Source of the DNA: Paracoccaceae bacterium
Lineage (GTDB): Bacteria; Pseudomonadota; Alphaproteobacteria; Rhodobacterales; Rhodobacteraceae
Direction of reading: 5' to 3'
NCBI GenBank assembly: GCA_024227475.1
Contig: JAAEUI010000535.1
Span: 1-54,481 of the forward strand
DNA length: 54,481 bases
Shown: piece after piece, positions 7,770-17,320 of the stretch
Numbering within the stretch: position 1 is the first letter of the stretch
Layout of the letters: every line of letters starts with the position of its first letter
The notes under the pieces: generated by a model
Seen by the model: the letters and a program-made list of their open reading frames with translations, nothing else
Databases searched by the model: none
What the model was told of the DNA's origin: nothing
Program-made: the position numbers and the translations under genes

Positions 7770-10700
7770 TTGATCTGGTTGCGACACCTGCTGGTTGGGA
7801 TGATGGCCGTCGTTATGGCGGGCGTGATCCTGTGCATACTGGCCGTTGGGGTTATCTATTACATGATGCAGCGCGGTCCGGTTGAATTACCGCAACTGCG
7901 CAGTTTTGTTGAAAACCAGCTGAATGAACAGCTTGAGAGCGAAACTTTTTCGATCGGCGGTCTTAGCATCTATGCCCGAGAATCCGGAATTGGAAACCGA
8001 GTTCACCTCACAAACGTGACTTTGCGCGGTTCCGAGGGGCAATTGTTGTTACAAGTGCCCCAGATCGGGACAAATATTTCTCTGCTGTCTGTGCTCAAAG
8101 GAAGTGTCGCTCCGACCGAAGTTGAAGTCATTGGCACTAAAATCAACTTGGCGCGGCAACGTGATGGCAGTTTTGATGTTTTACGCCAGTCGGAGGCAGG
8201 CGAAACCGTGTTGGAAGGTGACATTCTGGCATTGATTGATCAGTATCTGGCGCGCGATGAGCTAGGAAAACTTGAAACAATTGCCCTTCGCGACACCGAG
8301 GTTGCGATTCAAGACTTCCGCACTGGCCGGCGTTGGGAATTCACCAAAAGCCTGCTGACGCTGACGCGTGAAGGCAAACACCTGTCACTCCGTTCGACTG
8401 TGGATATGGTGTTGCAATCCGGTGAAACCACCGGATTTGTAGCCAATGCAAAGCACGAAACCGGAAGCAGTGACCTGGAGGTTTCGATCCAGGTCACAAA
8501 TGCCACACCAACCGATCTTGCTGATATGGTGGGTGCCCTGGACTGGCTGCGCGCATTGGATTCTCAGGTGTCGGCTTCTCTCAGCGCCCGCCTGACAGGC
8601 ACTGGCGAAGTGCGCGAACTTAGTGGCGTTCTGGATCTGGGGCAGGGGCGGATCAAAGAAACCCCGGCCAGCCAGCCCATCGGGTTTAACCACGCAAAAG
8701 CCTATTTCGAGTATGATCAGAGTTCCGATACGCTCGACTTCACCCAGCTGCAAATCGATACGACATCCGGAGCGCTGACCTCGGAAGGCTACGCCAGACT
8801 GGAACGTAGCGAGTCTGGCGCAGTAACTTCCATGTTCGGGCAACTCAGGCTGAATGACATCAATATCAACCGGCCTGAGTTATTTGTAGCTCCCCTTCAT
8901 CTGGATTCGGCGTCGGTGGATTTGCGGGTATCCTTCGCTCCCCTAACGGTTCGGGTCGGCTCGATAACCGCTTTGGACGGTGACACGGTGTACAAAATAA
9001 AGGGCCGCTCGGTTGCTGGGCAGGATTTCTGGCAAAACAGTTATGACATCGATGTCAATCAGATTGATCGGGACCGGGTGTTGGACTTCTGGCCGAAAGT
9101 GGCTATTCCAAAGACCAGAAAATGGATGGTTGAGAACTTCCATAAAGGTCAGATCAGCAATTTCCGAGGCGGGCTGCGCAGCAATCTGGGCCAGTTTCAT
9201 TTTGCCTTCAACTTAGACGTCAGCGACGCACGCGTCCGGTTTTTGAAGTCAATGCCGGATCTGCAGCAAGCAAGTGGTTTTGCCTATCTCACGGATTCCG
9301 ATCTTCGTGTTGATTTGTTGCGGGGGCACTTGATTGCGGCGGATAACACGAAAGTGGATGTTGCCGGTTCGAGTTTTTTCATCCCTGATATCAAAGTCCG
9401 CCCGGCCATCGGCAAAATTGGCCTGCGTGCAACTTCGGGCCTTCAGGCGGCGCTTCATCTGCTCGATGTCAAGAAATTTCAGTTTCTGAAAAAAGTCGGT
9501 TTGTTACCTTCCGTGGCCAGCGGCAGCGTTGATGCACAGGGCGAACTGTCTGTGCCGCTGGAAAAGAAAGCCAAGCTTGACGAAGTCAAATTCACCGCCC
9601 GGGCAGAAGTCACTGAACTTCAAAGCGATACGTTGGTTTCCGGCAAAGAGCTGCGAAGCAAAAAAATGCAGCTAAGGACCACCGACGCAGGGTTGAACCT
9701 ATCCGGCCCGGTTACTCTGGATGGCGTTCCCATGTTGGCAACCTGGACCATGCGGTTTGGGGCAGAGGCCGCCAAGGGCAGCCGGATTGTTGCACAGGTC
9801 GGCCTGTCAGATGCAAACCTGCGGGGCTTGGGTATTCACTTGCCCAAAGGCTCGGTGAAAGGCGAAGCCAATGCCACCGTCAATGTTGAGATACGAAAAG
9901 GAGAAGCGCCCGATTACATCGTTGAGTCAGACCTCGTAGGTGCCACATTACGGGTTCCGGCGTTGCAATGGAGCAAAAGTGCAAAAACGCCGGGAACCCT
10001 GAAAATGACAGGGCGCTTTAGTTCACCGTTGAGTATGGACAGCCTGTCTCTGACAACTCCCGGACTCGCAGCCAGCGGGAAAATCGACTTCAACTCTGAT
10101 GGCTCCATGCAGGCCTTGCGGTTGAGCGATCTGCGAGCCGGGCGTTGGTTGGACAGTGCAGCAACAATTATCCCCCAGGCAAACGGCAGTGCACGAATTT
10201 CGCTGAATGGCGGCGCTGTAGACCTGCGCAGCTACAACATCGCGGCTGAATCAAGTGGCTCAACCAGTACAAGCAACAGCACAATCGACGTCAATCTTGA
10301 TCGCCTGACCATCATCACCGGCCTCGCACTGACAAATTTCACCGCTAAACTTCAGCCTAAAAGGGGATTGTGGGGCAGTTTTACCGGCCGCGTAAACGGT
10401 GCCACGCAAATAGCCGGGCAATTGTTCCCGCAGAAGTATGGCACCGCGTTCGAAATTAACGCCTCAGACGCGGGCCGGGTTCTGGCGTCCGCCGATCTTC
10501 TGGAAAACATCTATGGCGGTCAGATGCGTGTGGTGATTGTTCCGCGCCAGGGCGAGGGGCATTATGACGGAACGTTGTCGATTTCACAGACCAGAATGCG
10601 CGGGGCTTCGGCCATGGCAAAACTGCTCAATGCGATCTCAGTCGTCGGGCTGATCCAGCAATTGAACGGCGAGGGGATTTACTTCAATACGGTTGAAGGG

Positions 10701-11147
10701 CAGTTCCTGATGCGGCCCAATGGTGTGCAGCTCAAGAATATCTCCGCGGTCGGTCCGTCGATGGGGCTAACGCTTGACGGGTGGTACAACAGTGCCAAAA
10801 AGACAGTGGATTTTGAGGGGGTCACCTCCCCGATCTACCTGCTAAACGGGGTGTTTGAGCGGGTGCTCGGTCCGTTATTCGGGCGTCGCAAGGGTGAGGG
10901 ACTGTTCAGTTTCACTTACCGTATGAAAGGTCCCGCAGAAAATCCGTCAGTGGTAGTAAACCCGTTGTCGATCCTGACACCGGGTGCATTCCGCGAAATT
11001 TTCCGGCAGGAGGTTCCGGTGCCCATCGATTCAGGCAATGCACAGGTGTCGGCAGAAACCTCCACCAAAACCCCGGATGTCGCCGCCCCAAAAACCGAAG
11101 CGAAAAAGCGCAAACCAAAAAAACCGAAAGCAAGCGACCTCAGATAA
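7770..11147 (+). CDS. AsmA-like/DUF3971 large envelope protein (YhdP/TamB-like)
   Basis: A 1125-residue protein with an N-terminal membrane anchor (about residues 8-32). It is followed by a very long beta-rich periplasmic region and a C-terminal AsmA-like domain (RGASAMAKLLNAISVVGLIQ, then NGEGIYFNTVEGQF, residues about 945-1050). Proteins of this fold form hydrophobic grooves thought to move phospholipid to the outer membrane. The tail (1080-1125) is Lys/Pro-rich. The start is uncertain: the frame opens with TTG at 7770, while an ATG at 7756 in another frame gives only MSERV before a stop. It precedes queA by 90 bp. Family call is good, exact start weak. Confidence 0.8.
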   Translation: MIWLRHLLVGMMAVVMAGVILCILAVGVIYYMMQRGPVELPQLRSFVENQLNEQLESETFSIGGLSIYARESGIGNRVHLTNVTLRGSEGQLLLQVPQIGTNISLLSVLKGSVAPTEVEVIGTKINLARQRDGSFDVLRQSEAGETVLEGDILALIDQYLARDELGKLETIALRDTEVAIQDFRTGRRWEFTKSLLTLTREGKHLSLRSTVDMVLQSGETTGFVANAKHETGSSDLEVSIQVTNATPTDLADMVGALDWLRALDSQVSASLSARLTGTGEVRELSGVLDLGQGRIKETPASQPIGFNHAKAYFEYDQSSDTLDFTQLQIDTTSGALTSEGYARLERSESGAVTSMFGQLRLNDININRPELFVAPLHLDSASVDLRVSFAPLTVRVGSITALDGDTVYKIKGRSVAGQDFWQNSYDIDVNQIDRDRVLDFWPKVAIPKTRKWMVENFHKGQISNFRGGLRSNLGQFHFAFNLDVSDARVRFLKSMPDLQQASGFAYLTDSDLRVDLLRGHLIAADNTKVDVAGSSFFIPDIKVRPAIGKIGLRATSGLQAALHLLDVKKFQFLKKVGLLPSVASGSVDAQGELSVPLEKKAKLDEVKFTARAEVTELQSDTLVSGKELRSKKMQLRTTDAGLNLSGPVTLDGVPMLATWTMRFGAEAAKGSRIVAQVGLSDANLRGLGIHLPKGSVKGEANATVNVEIRKGEAPDYIVESDLVGATLRVPALQWSKSAKTPGTLKMTGRFSSPLSMDSLSLTTPGLAASGKIDFNSDGSMQALRLSDLRAGRWLDSAATIIPQANGSARISLNGGAVDLRSYNIAAESSGSTSTSNSTIDVNLDRLTIITGLALTNFTAKLQPKRGLWGSFTGRVNGATQIAGQLFPQKYGTAFEINASDAGRVLASADLLENIYGGQMRVVIVPRQGEGHYDGTLSISQTRMRGASAMAKLLNAISVVGLIQQLNGEGIYFNTVEGQFLMRPNGVQLKNISAVGPSMGLTLDGWYNSAKKTVDFEGVTSPIYLLNGVFERVLGPLFGRRKGEGLFSFTYRMKGPAENPSVVVNPLSILTPGAFREIFRQEVPVPIDSGNAQVSAETSTKTPDVAAPKTEAKKRKPKKPKASDLR

Positions 11148-11237
11148 TGTGGGAAGCGCCACTGCCCGAACTCCCATAACCCGGTTTTGGCAGGTTCCTT
11201 CTTGAACAGGCACCGGTTTTCTTGCATGGGGCAGTTC

Positions 11238-12305
11238 ATGAAACTATCCGACTTTGATTTTGACCTGCCGGAAAAACTGATCGCGCTGCGCCCGGCCAGG
11301 CCACGCCCGTCCTCGCGGCTGTTGGTTGCCAGAGGCCCGTCAATTTCTGATCACCACTTTACCGACCTGCCAGAGTTTCTGCGCAAGGGCGATCTTCTGG
11401 TGTTGAATGATACCAAAGTGATCCCGGCACGCCTCAGTGGTCAGCGTCGGCGGATTTCAGATCAGGGTGAAACCTTTGCGCATGTCGAGGTGACCCTGTT
11501 GTCTGCGGATAAGTCTGGTGACTGGCTCGCACTGGCAAAACCAGGCAGACGCTTGAAACCCGGTGAAACCATTGTCTTTTCCAAAGACCTTTCAGCTGAG
11601 GTGCTGAACAAATCATCGCAAGGGGTTCGGTTGCGCTTCTCAAAGCAAGGCGGCACGCTGGATCGGTTGATTGCAGAGTTGGGGGAGATGCCTTTGCCGC
11701 CTTATATCGCTGGGCGCCGGGCCGCTGATGCGCAAGACAAAACCGATTACCAAACTGTGTTTGCCCGCGAATTGGGCGCCGTTGCAGCCCCAACGGCATC
11801 GCTGCACTTTGATTTGCCTTTGCTGGAAAACCTGCGAGCAAAGGGTGTGAACACAACCACGGTCACGTTGCACGTTGGTGCAGGAACATTCCTGCCAGTA
11901 AAGACCGACGATGTGTCCAAGCACAGGATGCACGCAGAATGGGGCCAGGTTACAAAAGAAGCGGCGCAAGCTATCGCAGCGGCAAAAAAAGCGGGCGGAA
12001 GGATCATCCCGGTTGGCACAACTGCACTCAGACTCATCGAAACTGCAGCACTGCAAACCGGCAAAATTGCCCCGTGGACCGGCGAAACCGACATTTTTAT
12101 CAAACCCGGGTTCGAATTCGCTGTGACAGACGGCCTGATCACGAATTTCCACTTGCCAAAATCTACGCTGATGATATTGGTCGCCGCCCTGATGGGCCGC
12201 GATACCATTCGTGATATCTACGCTCACGCAGTTACCAACAACTATCGGTTTTTTTCGTATGGCGACGGGTCGCTTTTGCTGCCGGATTCTGGATACGACG
12301 CCTAG
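11238..12305 (+). CDS. queA: S-adenosylmethionine:tRNA ribosyltransferase-isomerase
   Basis: QueA transfers the ribosyl moiety of SAM to 7-aminomethyl-7-deazaguanine in tRNA, making epoxyqueuosine at wobble position 34. The 355-residue sequence has the family signatures [18 protein letters not shown] at the N-terminus, [14 protein letters not shown], then [12 protein letters not shown] and [18 protein letters not shown], ending with RFFSYGD. The ATG at 11238 starts [11 protein letters not shown] as in other QueA; the frame is open further upstream but that part is not conserved in style. It lies downstream of the AsmA-like gene. gluQ, another queuosine-related gene, is at 30 kb. Cytoplasmic. 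Confidence 0.96.
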   Translation: MKLSDFDFDLPEKLIALRPARPRPSSRLLVARGPSISDHHFTDLPEFLRKGDLLVLNDTKVIPARLSGQRRRISDQGETFAHVEVTLLSADKSGDWLALAKPGRRLKPGETIVFSKDLSAEVLNKSSQGVRLRFSKQGGTLDRLIAELGEMPLPPYIAGRRAADAQDKTDYQTVFARELGAVAAPTASLHFDLPLLENLRAKGVNTTTVTLHVGAGTFLPVKTDDVSKHRMHAEWGQVTKEAAQAIAAAKKAGGRIIPVGTTALRLIETAALQTGKIAPWTGETDIFIKPGFEFAVTDGLITNFHLPKSTLMILVAALMGRDTIRDIYAHAVTNNYRFFSYGDGSLLLPDSGYDA

Positions 12306-12384
12306 GGTGTCGGTGCCGGACGTCTGTTGCTGATTGGAATCGGTTAGTGAAGAAAAACAAATCCCCCGGTGAGGGCCAGTTGCT

Positions 12385-13665
12385 ATGATCTTTGTTCTGA
12401 AAAACTCCTGGGCGCTGTTTCTAGGCATGTTCCTGTTGATGCTTGGCAATGGTGTGCAGGGCACGTTGCTGGGTATTCGCGGCGCGATCGAGGGGTTTTC
12501 GCCAGGAATGCTGTCACTGATCATGTCAGGCTATTTTATCGGCTTTCTTGGCGGCTCGCGGATGGCACCGCGCATGATCTCCCGTGTCGGCCACGTGCGG
12601 GTATTTGCGGCACTGGCGTCGCTGGTCTCTGCGATTTTAATCCTCTATGCCGCAATTCCGGATGAAATCAGCTGGTTTTTGCTGCGTGTTCTGGTTGGGT
12701 TTTGCTTTTCTGGCGTCTACGTTGTTGCCGAAAGCTGGCTCAACGACAGTGCCACCAACGAAACCCGCGGGCAGGCGCTGTCGATCTATCTGATCGTGCA
12801 GATGATGGGGATTGTTACCGCGCAGTACCTGTTGACGGTTTTTGACCCCGCAGGCTTCCTGTTATTTATCATTACGTCGGTCGCAGTTTCCGTTTCCTTT
12901 GCACCGATTCTCTTGTCCGTTAGCCCGGCACCGGTTTTTCAAACCACTAAGCCAATGTCATTGCTGGAACTATTCCGGGCCTCACCACTCGGTATGGTAG
13001 GTATCTTCCTGCTCGGTGGGGTGTTTGGAGCGTTATTTGGCATGGCGGCGGTTTTTGGCACAGAGAAAGGGCTTGATGTCGGTCAGATCGCGATGTTTGC
13101 CTCCTCGATCTATGTCGGTGGCATGGTGCTGCAATACCCGATTGGCTGGGTGTCGGACCGCATGGATCGCCGTGTCCTGATCCTGAGCACAACTGCTATC
13201 GGGTCGATTGCAGCGATTGCAGGCCTGCCTTTTTACGACAATTTTATGATTTTGCTTGGCGTCGGGTTTGTAATAGGGGGCACATCTAACCCTTTGTATT
13301 CGCTGTATTTGGCCTACACAAATGACTTTCTTGACCCCGAAGATATGGCGGCGGCCTCCGGTGGTTTGATTTTTGTCAACGGAATCGGCGCGATAACCGG
13401 TCCGCTGATCGTTGGCTGGACCATGACCCACTGGGGTGCCAACAGTTTCTTTGTCTTTATCGGTATAGTAATGGGGCTGATGGCACTTTACGCGCTCTAC
13501 CGGATGTCACAACGTGCCGCACCGAATGTCGAGGATACCACGGCTTACACACCCGTTACGCCGTCCTCTTCTCCCGTTGTGGTAGAAGTGGCCCAGGAAA
13601 TTGCTATCGAATTGGCAATGGACGAGGAGGGCAACAGTCCAGAAGAGATTGAGGCAAAAGGCTAA
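12385..13665 (+). CDS. Major facilitator superfamily transporter (YcaD-like)
   Basis: A 426-residue polytopic protein with about 12 predicted hydrophobic segments and a polar C-terminal tail of about 50 residues. The motif-A-like loop appears in the second half as GWVSDRMDRRVLI, and the central VVAESWLNDSA region followed by RGQALSIYLIVQMM is typical of the YcaD-type subfamily. The substrate is not known for most members and nothing here reveals it. The start ATG gives a hydrophobic first span almost at once. It follows queA by 79 bp on the same strand and precedes a DUF924 gene. Confidence 0.85.
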   Translation: MIFVLKNSWALFLGMFLLMLGNGVQGTLLGIRGAIEGFSPGMLSLIMSGYFIGFLGGSRMAPRMISRVGHVRVFAALASLVSAILILYAAIPDEISWFLLRVLVGFCFSGVYVVAESWLNDSATNETRGQALSIYLIVQMMGIVTAQYLLTVFDPAGFLLFIITSVAVSVSFAPILLSVSPAPVFQTTKPMSLLELFRASPLGMVGIFLLGGVFGALFGMAAVFGTEKGLDVGQIAMFASSIYVGGMVLQYPIGWVSDRMDRRVLILSTTAIGSIAAIAGLPFYDNFMILLGVGFVIGGTSNPLYSLYLAYTNDFLDPEDMAAASGGLIFVNGIGAITGPLIVGWTMTHWGANSFFVFIGIVMGLMALYALYRMSQRAAPNVEDTTAYTPVTPSSSPVVVEVAQEIAIELAMDEEGNSPEEIEAKG

Positions 13666-13747
13666 ATATCTGTTGACCTGTGGATAACTTTAGCGTTTTG
13701 ATTTGATCAAAAGATTGGGTGAATGGGGCAGTTCTTGGAGGTGGGCT

Positions 13748-14326
13748 ATGGAAAAGGCTCAAGAGATACTCGACTTCTGGATTGAAGAAGTCGGGCCCGC
13801 AGGCTGGTATCAGGGTTCAGGCGATCTGGATCAGACAATCCGTGACAGGTTCATGGCGGATTGGGAGGCCGCAGCCAGAGGTGACTTAGACAGCTGGAAG
13901 TCTTACCCAGACAAATCGCTGGCTCTTGTTGTTCTGGTTGATCAGTTTCCGCGCAATATGTTCCGAAACGATCGGCGCGCTTTTTCTTCCGACAAAAGAG
14001 CAAGATGCGTAGCCAGCAAAGCATTGGTCGCAGGGTTTGACAAACGTACACCGGAGCCTCAGCGCCAGTTTTTCTATCTGCCCCTGATGCATTCCGAATG
14101 TCTGACCGATCAGGAACGCTGCATCCGTCTGATGAAAACCCGGATGACGCAAACAGGTGCAAATAACCTGACCCATGCAAGAGTTCATCGCGAAATAATC
14201 AGGATGTTTGGACGTTTCCCCTATCGCAACGAAGCCTTGGGGCGTGAGTCTACAAATGCTGAAAGGGTGTTTATCCAGGACGGCGGGTATCAGAAAATTC
14301 TTGATGACATTATGGCTGTCGCTTAA
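13748..14326 (+). CDS. DUF924 family protein
   Basis: A 192-residue soluble protein of the DUF924 family, whose function is unknown. Visible signatures are ILDFWIEEVGPAGWYQ at the N-terminus, LVVLVDQFPRNMFR near residue 60 and FFYLPLMHSE near 105, ending with GRFPYRNEALGRES. The fold is all-helical, TPR-like in known structures. The ATG at 13748 has a GGAGG site 6-7 bases upstream; the frame could begin 45 bases earlier but without support. It is 82 bp downstream of the MFS gene on the same strand. Confidence 0.88.
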   Translation: MEKAQEILDFWIEEVGPAGWYQGSGDLDQTIRDRFMADWEAAARGDLDSWKSYPDKSLALVVLVDQFPRNMFRNDRRAFSSDKRARCVASKALVAGFDKRTPEPQRQFFYLPLMHSECLTDQERCIRLMKTRMTQTGANNLTHARVHREIIRMFGRFPYRNEALGRESTNAERVFIQDGGYQKILDDIMAVA

Positions 14327-14436
14327 AGCCCGGCAAGACAGCATCCAAACCACTGCATAGCTGCCAGTCGATTGGCACCTTGGCCTTGTGCCCGGCGTGG
14401 TATTGCCGCATATCTTGACTTCTGGAAATGGTTCAG

Positions 14437-14520
14437 AGCGTGTCGCGTTCCATCGGTTCTAGACGTGGAGATGGCTGACGTCAGGAAACCCAAAAACTGA
14501 CTGTCACGGCACGACACGCT
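14437..14520. repeat. Distant 9-bp inverted repeat before lpdA
   Basis: AGCGTGTCG at 14437-14445 is matched by its exact complement CGACACGCT at 14512-14520, followed by GTTTTTG. The 66-base interior contains smaller partly complementary pieces. It may be the terminator of the DUF924 transcript or a palindromic repeat element. The rest of the 254-bp gap shows nothing else, apart from the lpdA ribosome-binding site. Confidence 0.4.
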
Positions 14521-14580
14521 GTTTTTGAACCGGTTTCGATGCGACATGAACTAACGTCAAACCAAATTTGGGAGCCGAAA

Positions 14581-15975
14581 ATGGCAGAGTCACCCTTTGA
14601 TCTTATCGTAATCGGAGCCGGGCCGGGGGGATATGTCTGTGCAATACGCGCTGCGCAAAATGGTTTAAACGTTGCAATTGTTGAACGCGAACACCTCGGC
14701 GGTATCTGCCTGAACTGGGGTTGCATCCCAACCAAAGCATTGCTGCGGTCCTCCGAGATTTTCCACCTGATGGAACGCGCCGGTGAGTTCGGCCTGAAGG
14801 CGGACGGCATTGGCTATGATCTTGACGCGGTGGTCAAGCGCTCGCGCGGCGTTGCCGGGCAACTAAGCGGTGGCATTGGCCATTTGATGAAAAAGAACAA
14901 GATCAAGGTTTTCATGGGTGAAGCCACCTTGAAGAAGGGCGGCAAAGTTTCTGTTAAGACAGAGAAATCCACCGACGAAATCGCAGCTAAGAACATTGTG
15001 ATCGCCACCGGCGCCCGGGCCCGCGAACTGCCGGGGCTTGAGGCAGATGGCGATCAGGTCTGGACTTACAAACACGCGCTGCAGCCGCCCCGCATGCCCA
15101 AGAAGCTATTGGTGATAGGTTCCGGTGCCGTTGGCATCGAATTTGCCAGCTTCTACAACACGCTCGGCGCGGAAACCACGGTAGTTGAAGTGATGGAACG
15201 AATCCTGCCGGTTGAAGATGCCGAAATTGCCGCGCTGGCCAAAAAGCAGTTCGTCAAACAGGGCATGAAGATCCTCGAGGGGGCGATGGTTAAGAAACTG
15301 GATCGCGCCAAAGGTAAAGTCACAGCCCATATCGCGGTCAGTGGCAAGGTTGAGAAGCAGGATTTTGATACAGTGATTTCCGCGGTCGGGATCGTCGGCA
15401 ATACCGAAGGTCTTGGCATGGACGAACTGGGCATCAAGGTCGACCGATCCCATGTTGTGACGGATGAATTTTGCCGCACCGGCGTTGAAGGTATCTATGC
15501 CATCGGCGATATCGCGGCACCGCCCTGGCTGGCGCATAAAGCCAGTCACGAGGGCGTCATGGTCGCCGATCTGATTGCCGGGAAACACGCGCACCCGGTC
15601 AAGCCGGACAGCATTGCCGGCTGCACCTATTGCCAGCCGCAGATTGCTTCAGTGGGTATGACCGAAGCGCAGGCCAAGGAAAAGGGCTTGAAAATCAACG
15701 TCGGGCGATTCCCCTTCATCGGAAACGGCAAGGCGATTGCGCTAGGTGAACCCGATGGGCTGATCAAAACCATATTTGACGCAAAAACCGGTGAATTGCT
15801 GGGCGCCCATATGATCGGGGCTGAGGTGACGGAGCTTATTCAGGGCTATGTCATCGGTCGCCAATTGGAAACCACCGAGGAAGACCTGATGCACACCGTA
15901 TTCCCGCATCCGACCTTGTCAGAGATGATGCACGAGAGTGTGCTGGATGCCTATGGCGGAGCAATTCACTGGTGA
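14581..15975 (+). CDS. lpdA: Dihydrolipoyl dehydrogenase (E3)
   Basis: This 464-residue flavoprotein reoxidises dihydrolipoyl groups of 2-oxo-acid dehydrogenase complexes using NAD+. It has the FAD-binding GAGPGG near residue 12, the redox disulfide GGICLNWGCIPTK (Cys43 and Cys48), a second NAD-binding GSGAVGIEFASF near 180, YAIGDIA near 305 and the active-site HPHPTLSE near the C-terminus. The ATG at 14581 follows GGGAG; an in-frame start 42 bases earlier would add a nonconserved tail. No E1 or E2 genes are next to it, so which complex it serves cannot be told. It stands alone between a DUF924 gene and a converging minus-strand pair. Confidence 0.95.
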   Translation: MAESPFDLIVIGAGPGGYVCAIRAAQNGLNVAIVEREHLGGICLNWGCIPTKALLRSSEIFHLMERAGEFGLKADGIGYDLDAVVKRSRGVAGQLSGGIGHLMKKNKIKVFMGEATLKKGGKVSVKTEKSTDEIAAKNIVIATGARARELPGLEADGDQVWTYKHALQPPRMPKKLLVIGSGAVGIEFASFYNTLGAETTVVEVMERILPVEDAEIAALAKKQFVKQGMKILEGAMVKKLDRAKGKVTAHIAVSGKVEKQDFDTVISAVGIVGNTEGLGMDELGIKVDRSHVVTDEFCRTGVEGIYAIGDIAAPPWLAHKASHEGVMVADLIAGKHAHPVKPDSIAGCTYCQPQIASVGMTEAQAKEKGLKINVGRFPFIGNGKAIALGEPDGLIKTIFDAKTGELLGAHMIGAEVTELIQGYVIGRQLETTEEDLMHTVFPHPTLSEMMHESVLDAYGGAIHW

Positions 15976-15997
15976 GTCCTATTAATCGTGAATAGCT

Positions 15998-16360
15998 CTA
16001 ATGGTCTCCTGTCAGGGCCGCTTTGTGTTGACGCAGGGACTCAACCGCATCTTTTGGGAAATTTACGGCGTTTTCAAAAACAAATTCATCCCCAAGAGCC
16101 GGATTTCGTGCCTCGCATTCGTGATCCCAGATTTCGCACCACACATTCAGGTGCTGGAAAAGCGCGAGAATTTCCGGCTGAATATCCTCCGGCGCTATGA
16201 ATCCGTTGTGACGCAATAGAACCCGGATTTCCTGATTTTGCCGCCGCAGGATTTTCGCAAAAAGGAAAGTCTTTTGGTTTTTCAGGTATAGCGCATAGGT
16301 ATCTTCCGCGCACTTCAGCAGGAAATCCAATTCGTCCAGGAAGAGAAGGGTTTCCTTCAT
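15998..16360 (-). CDS. Uncharacterised 120-residue protein paired with a formyltransferase
   Basis: I do not recognise this protein. It is 120 residues, acidic overall, probably mostly helical, without signal peptide or membrane segment. The N-terminus (MKETLLFLDELDFLLKCAED) looks amphipathic, and the middle has LRRQNQEIRVLLRHNGF, then NVWCEIWDHECEARN with two Cys. Its ATG overlaps the last codons of the upstream formyltransferase by four bases, so the two are co-translated and probably act together. It converges on lpdA with 22 bp between the stops. It may be an accessory or regulatory subunit of the formyltransferase, but that is only inference from the overlap. Confidence 0.65.
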   Translation of the reverse strand: MKETLLFLDELDFLLKCAEDTYALYLKNQKTFLFAKILRRQNQEIRVLLRHNGFIAPEDIQPEILALFQHLNVWCEIWDHECEARNPALGDEFVFENAVNFPKDAVESLRQHKAALTGDH

Positions 16361-17097
16361 TGCGCCTTTGGGCCTGCAAGAAAAAACTCATACCCGTGAA
16401 TAATCACTTTGGGCGGATACAGTTTGGTATATGTCGCACGCGCAACACGATTGAGCTCGGTTTTTGAAACATCTTTGTCAATGACCTGCATGGCCTCCAG
16501 TTCCCGCATGGTGCGCGCGTCTCCGTTCCATGTTTCGTGGCGGGATTTATCTCGGCAATTTACAACGAAGGCCTCGCCGCCTGAGGCAAGGCCGTGGATG
16601 AAATCACAAAACTGCTCCAGCATGATTTTGTGTGTTTTAGCCAGCAACGTGTCAACCGTGTCGGCCTTAGCAATCGGGAACCTTCGCGCCTCCAAAATCG
16701 GTCCGTTATCGATTTTCTCGTTCATGATGTGTGCGGTAACGCCATACTGTTCGCTCTCGTCGTAAAGGGCAAAGTTCAGACAGCCACTGCCGGGATATTC
16801 AGGCGGTGCTGGGTGGAAATTTATGGCGGCAATCCGCGTGTTTTCCAGCAGTGGTTGCGGCAGGATAAACAGGCTCCGATAGCACAGAATAAAGTCGCCC
16901 CGCCACTGAGACAATTCGCCGGGCAATTGCTCTCCGCGCGCCTTGGATTCCACGAATGTGATGTCGAATTTCAATTTGCGAAGCAGTTCTAGAGCGGTTT
17001 TTGTACCCGCACAATTGTGCCGCCCGAAAAACAAGACCCTGCCCGCTACTGGTTGGTCTGATCCTGTGTTGAGGAATTCTGTGGTGCTGTCGACCAA
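16357..17097 (-). CDS. Formyltransferase-domain protein (formyl-THF dependent, non-Fmt)
   Basis: A 246-residue protein whose core (about 20-175) is a formyl transferase fold. The catalytic Asn and His are in AAINFHPAPPEYPGSG (about residues 88-103), and the Asp is in EKIDNGPI near 130, so the usual Asn/His/Asp set is present. Such enzymes move a formyl group from 10-formyl-tetrahydrofolate to an amine, often a sugar amine. It is too short for Fmt (about 310) and lacks the Fmt C-terminal domain, carrying instead a 70-residue extension ending KLYPPKVIIHGYEFFL. The start is TTG at 17097 behind a GGGATGAC sequence; no Met occurs earlier than about residue 128. The acceptor is unknown. Confidence 0.8.
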   Translation of the reverse strand: MVDSTTEFLNTGSDQPVAGRVLFFGRHNCAGTKTALELLRKLKFDITFVESKARGEQLPGELSQWRGDFILCYRSLFILPQPLLENTRIAAINFHPAPPEYPGSGCLNFALYDESEQYGVTAHIMNEKIDNGPILEARRFPIAKADTVDTLLAKTHKIMLEQFCDFIHGLASGGEAFVVNCRDKSRHETWNGDARTMRELEAMQVIDKDVSKTELNRVARATYTKLYPPKVIIHGYEFFLAGPKAQ

Positions 17098-17117
17098 GTT
17101 GTCATCCCGCGCAATTG

Positions 17118-17165
17118 GAGCGTTTCACGTTTAAGCTGAACCAGATTGAACCTGAAACGCCGCTC
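17118..17165. repeat. Imperfect palindrome GAGCGTTTCA...TGAAACG(C)CGCTC
   Basis: The left arm GAGCGTTTCA (17118-17127) pairs with TGAAACGCCGCTC (17153-17165), allowing for an insertion of three bases. It lies in the 223-bp gap between guaA and the formyltransferase. The same core recurs in the elements at 29037-29066 and 32511-32597, suggesting a small family of dispersed palindromes. No gene is seen in the rest of this gap. Confidence 0.45.
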
Positions 17166-17320
17166 TAGGTTTCTGGCGTCGTAGCACCTCTTGTTGCCGG
17201 CCTCCGCCGCGTTGTGAAGCTACCTTTCAGTTTCGGGCCTGTAAAGGCGACCGATTGCCAGCCTAAACGGCAAGCCTGGATGACGGGGAACTACAATACT
17301 CGCGCCCTATCCGGCTTTCT

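Noticed and set aside
11640-12524. 294-codon minus-strand frame over queA and the MFS gene start
   Set aside because: Antisense to QueA with no coding features; the plus-strand genes carry clear family motifs.
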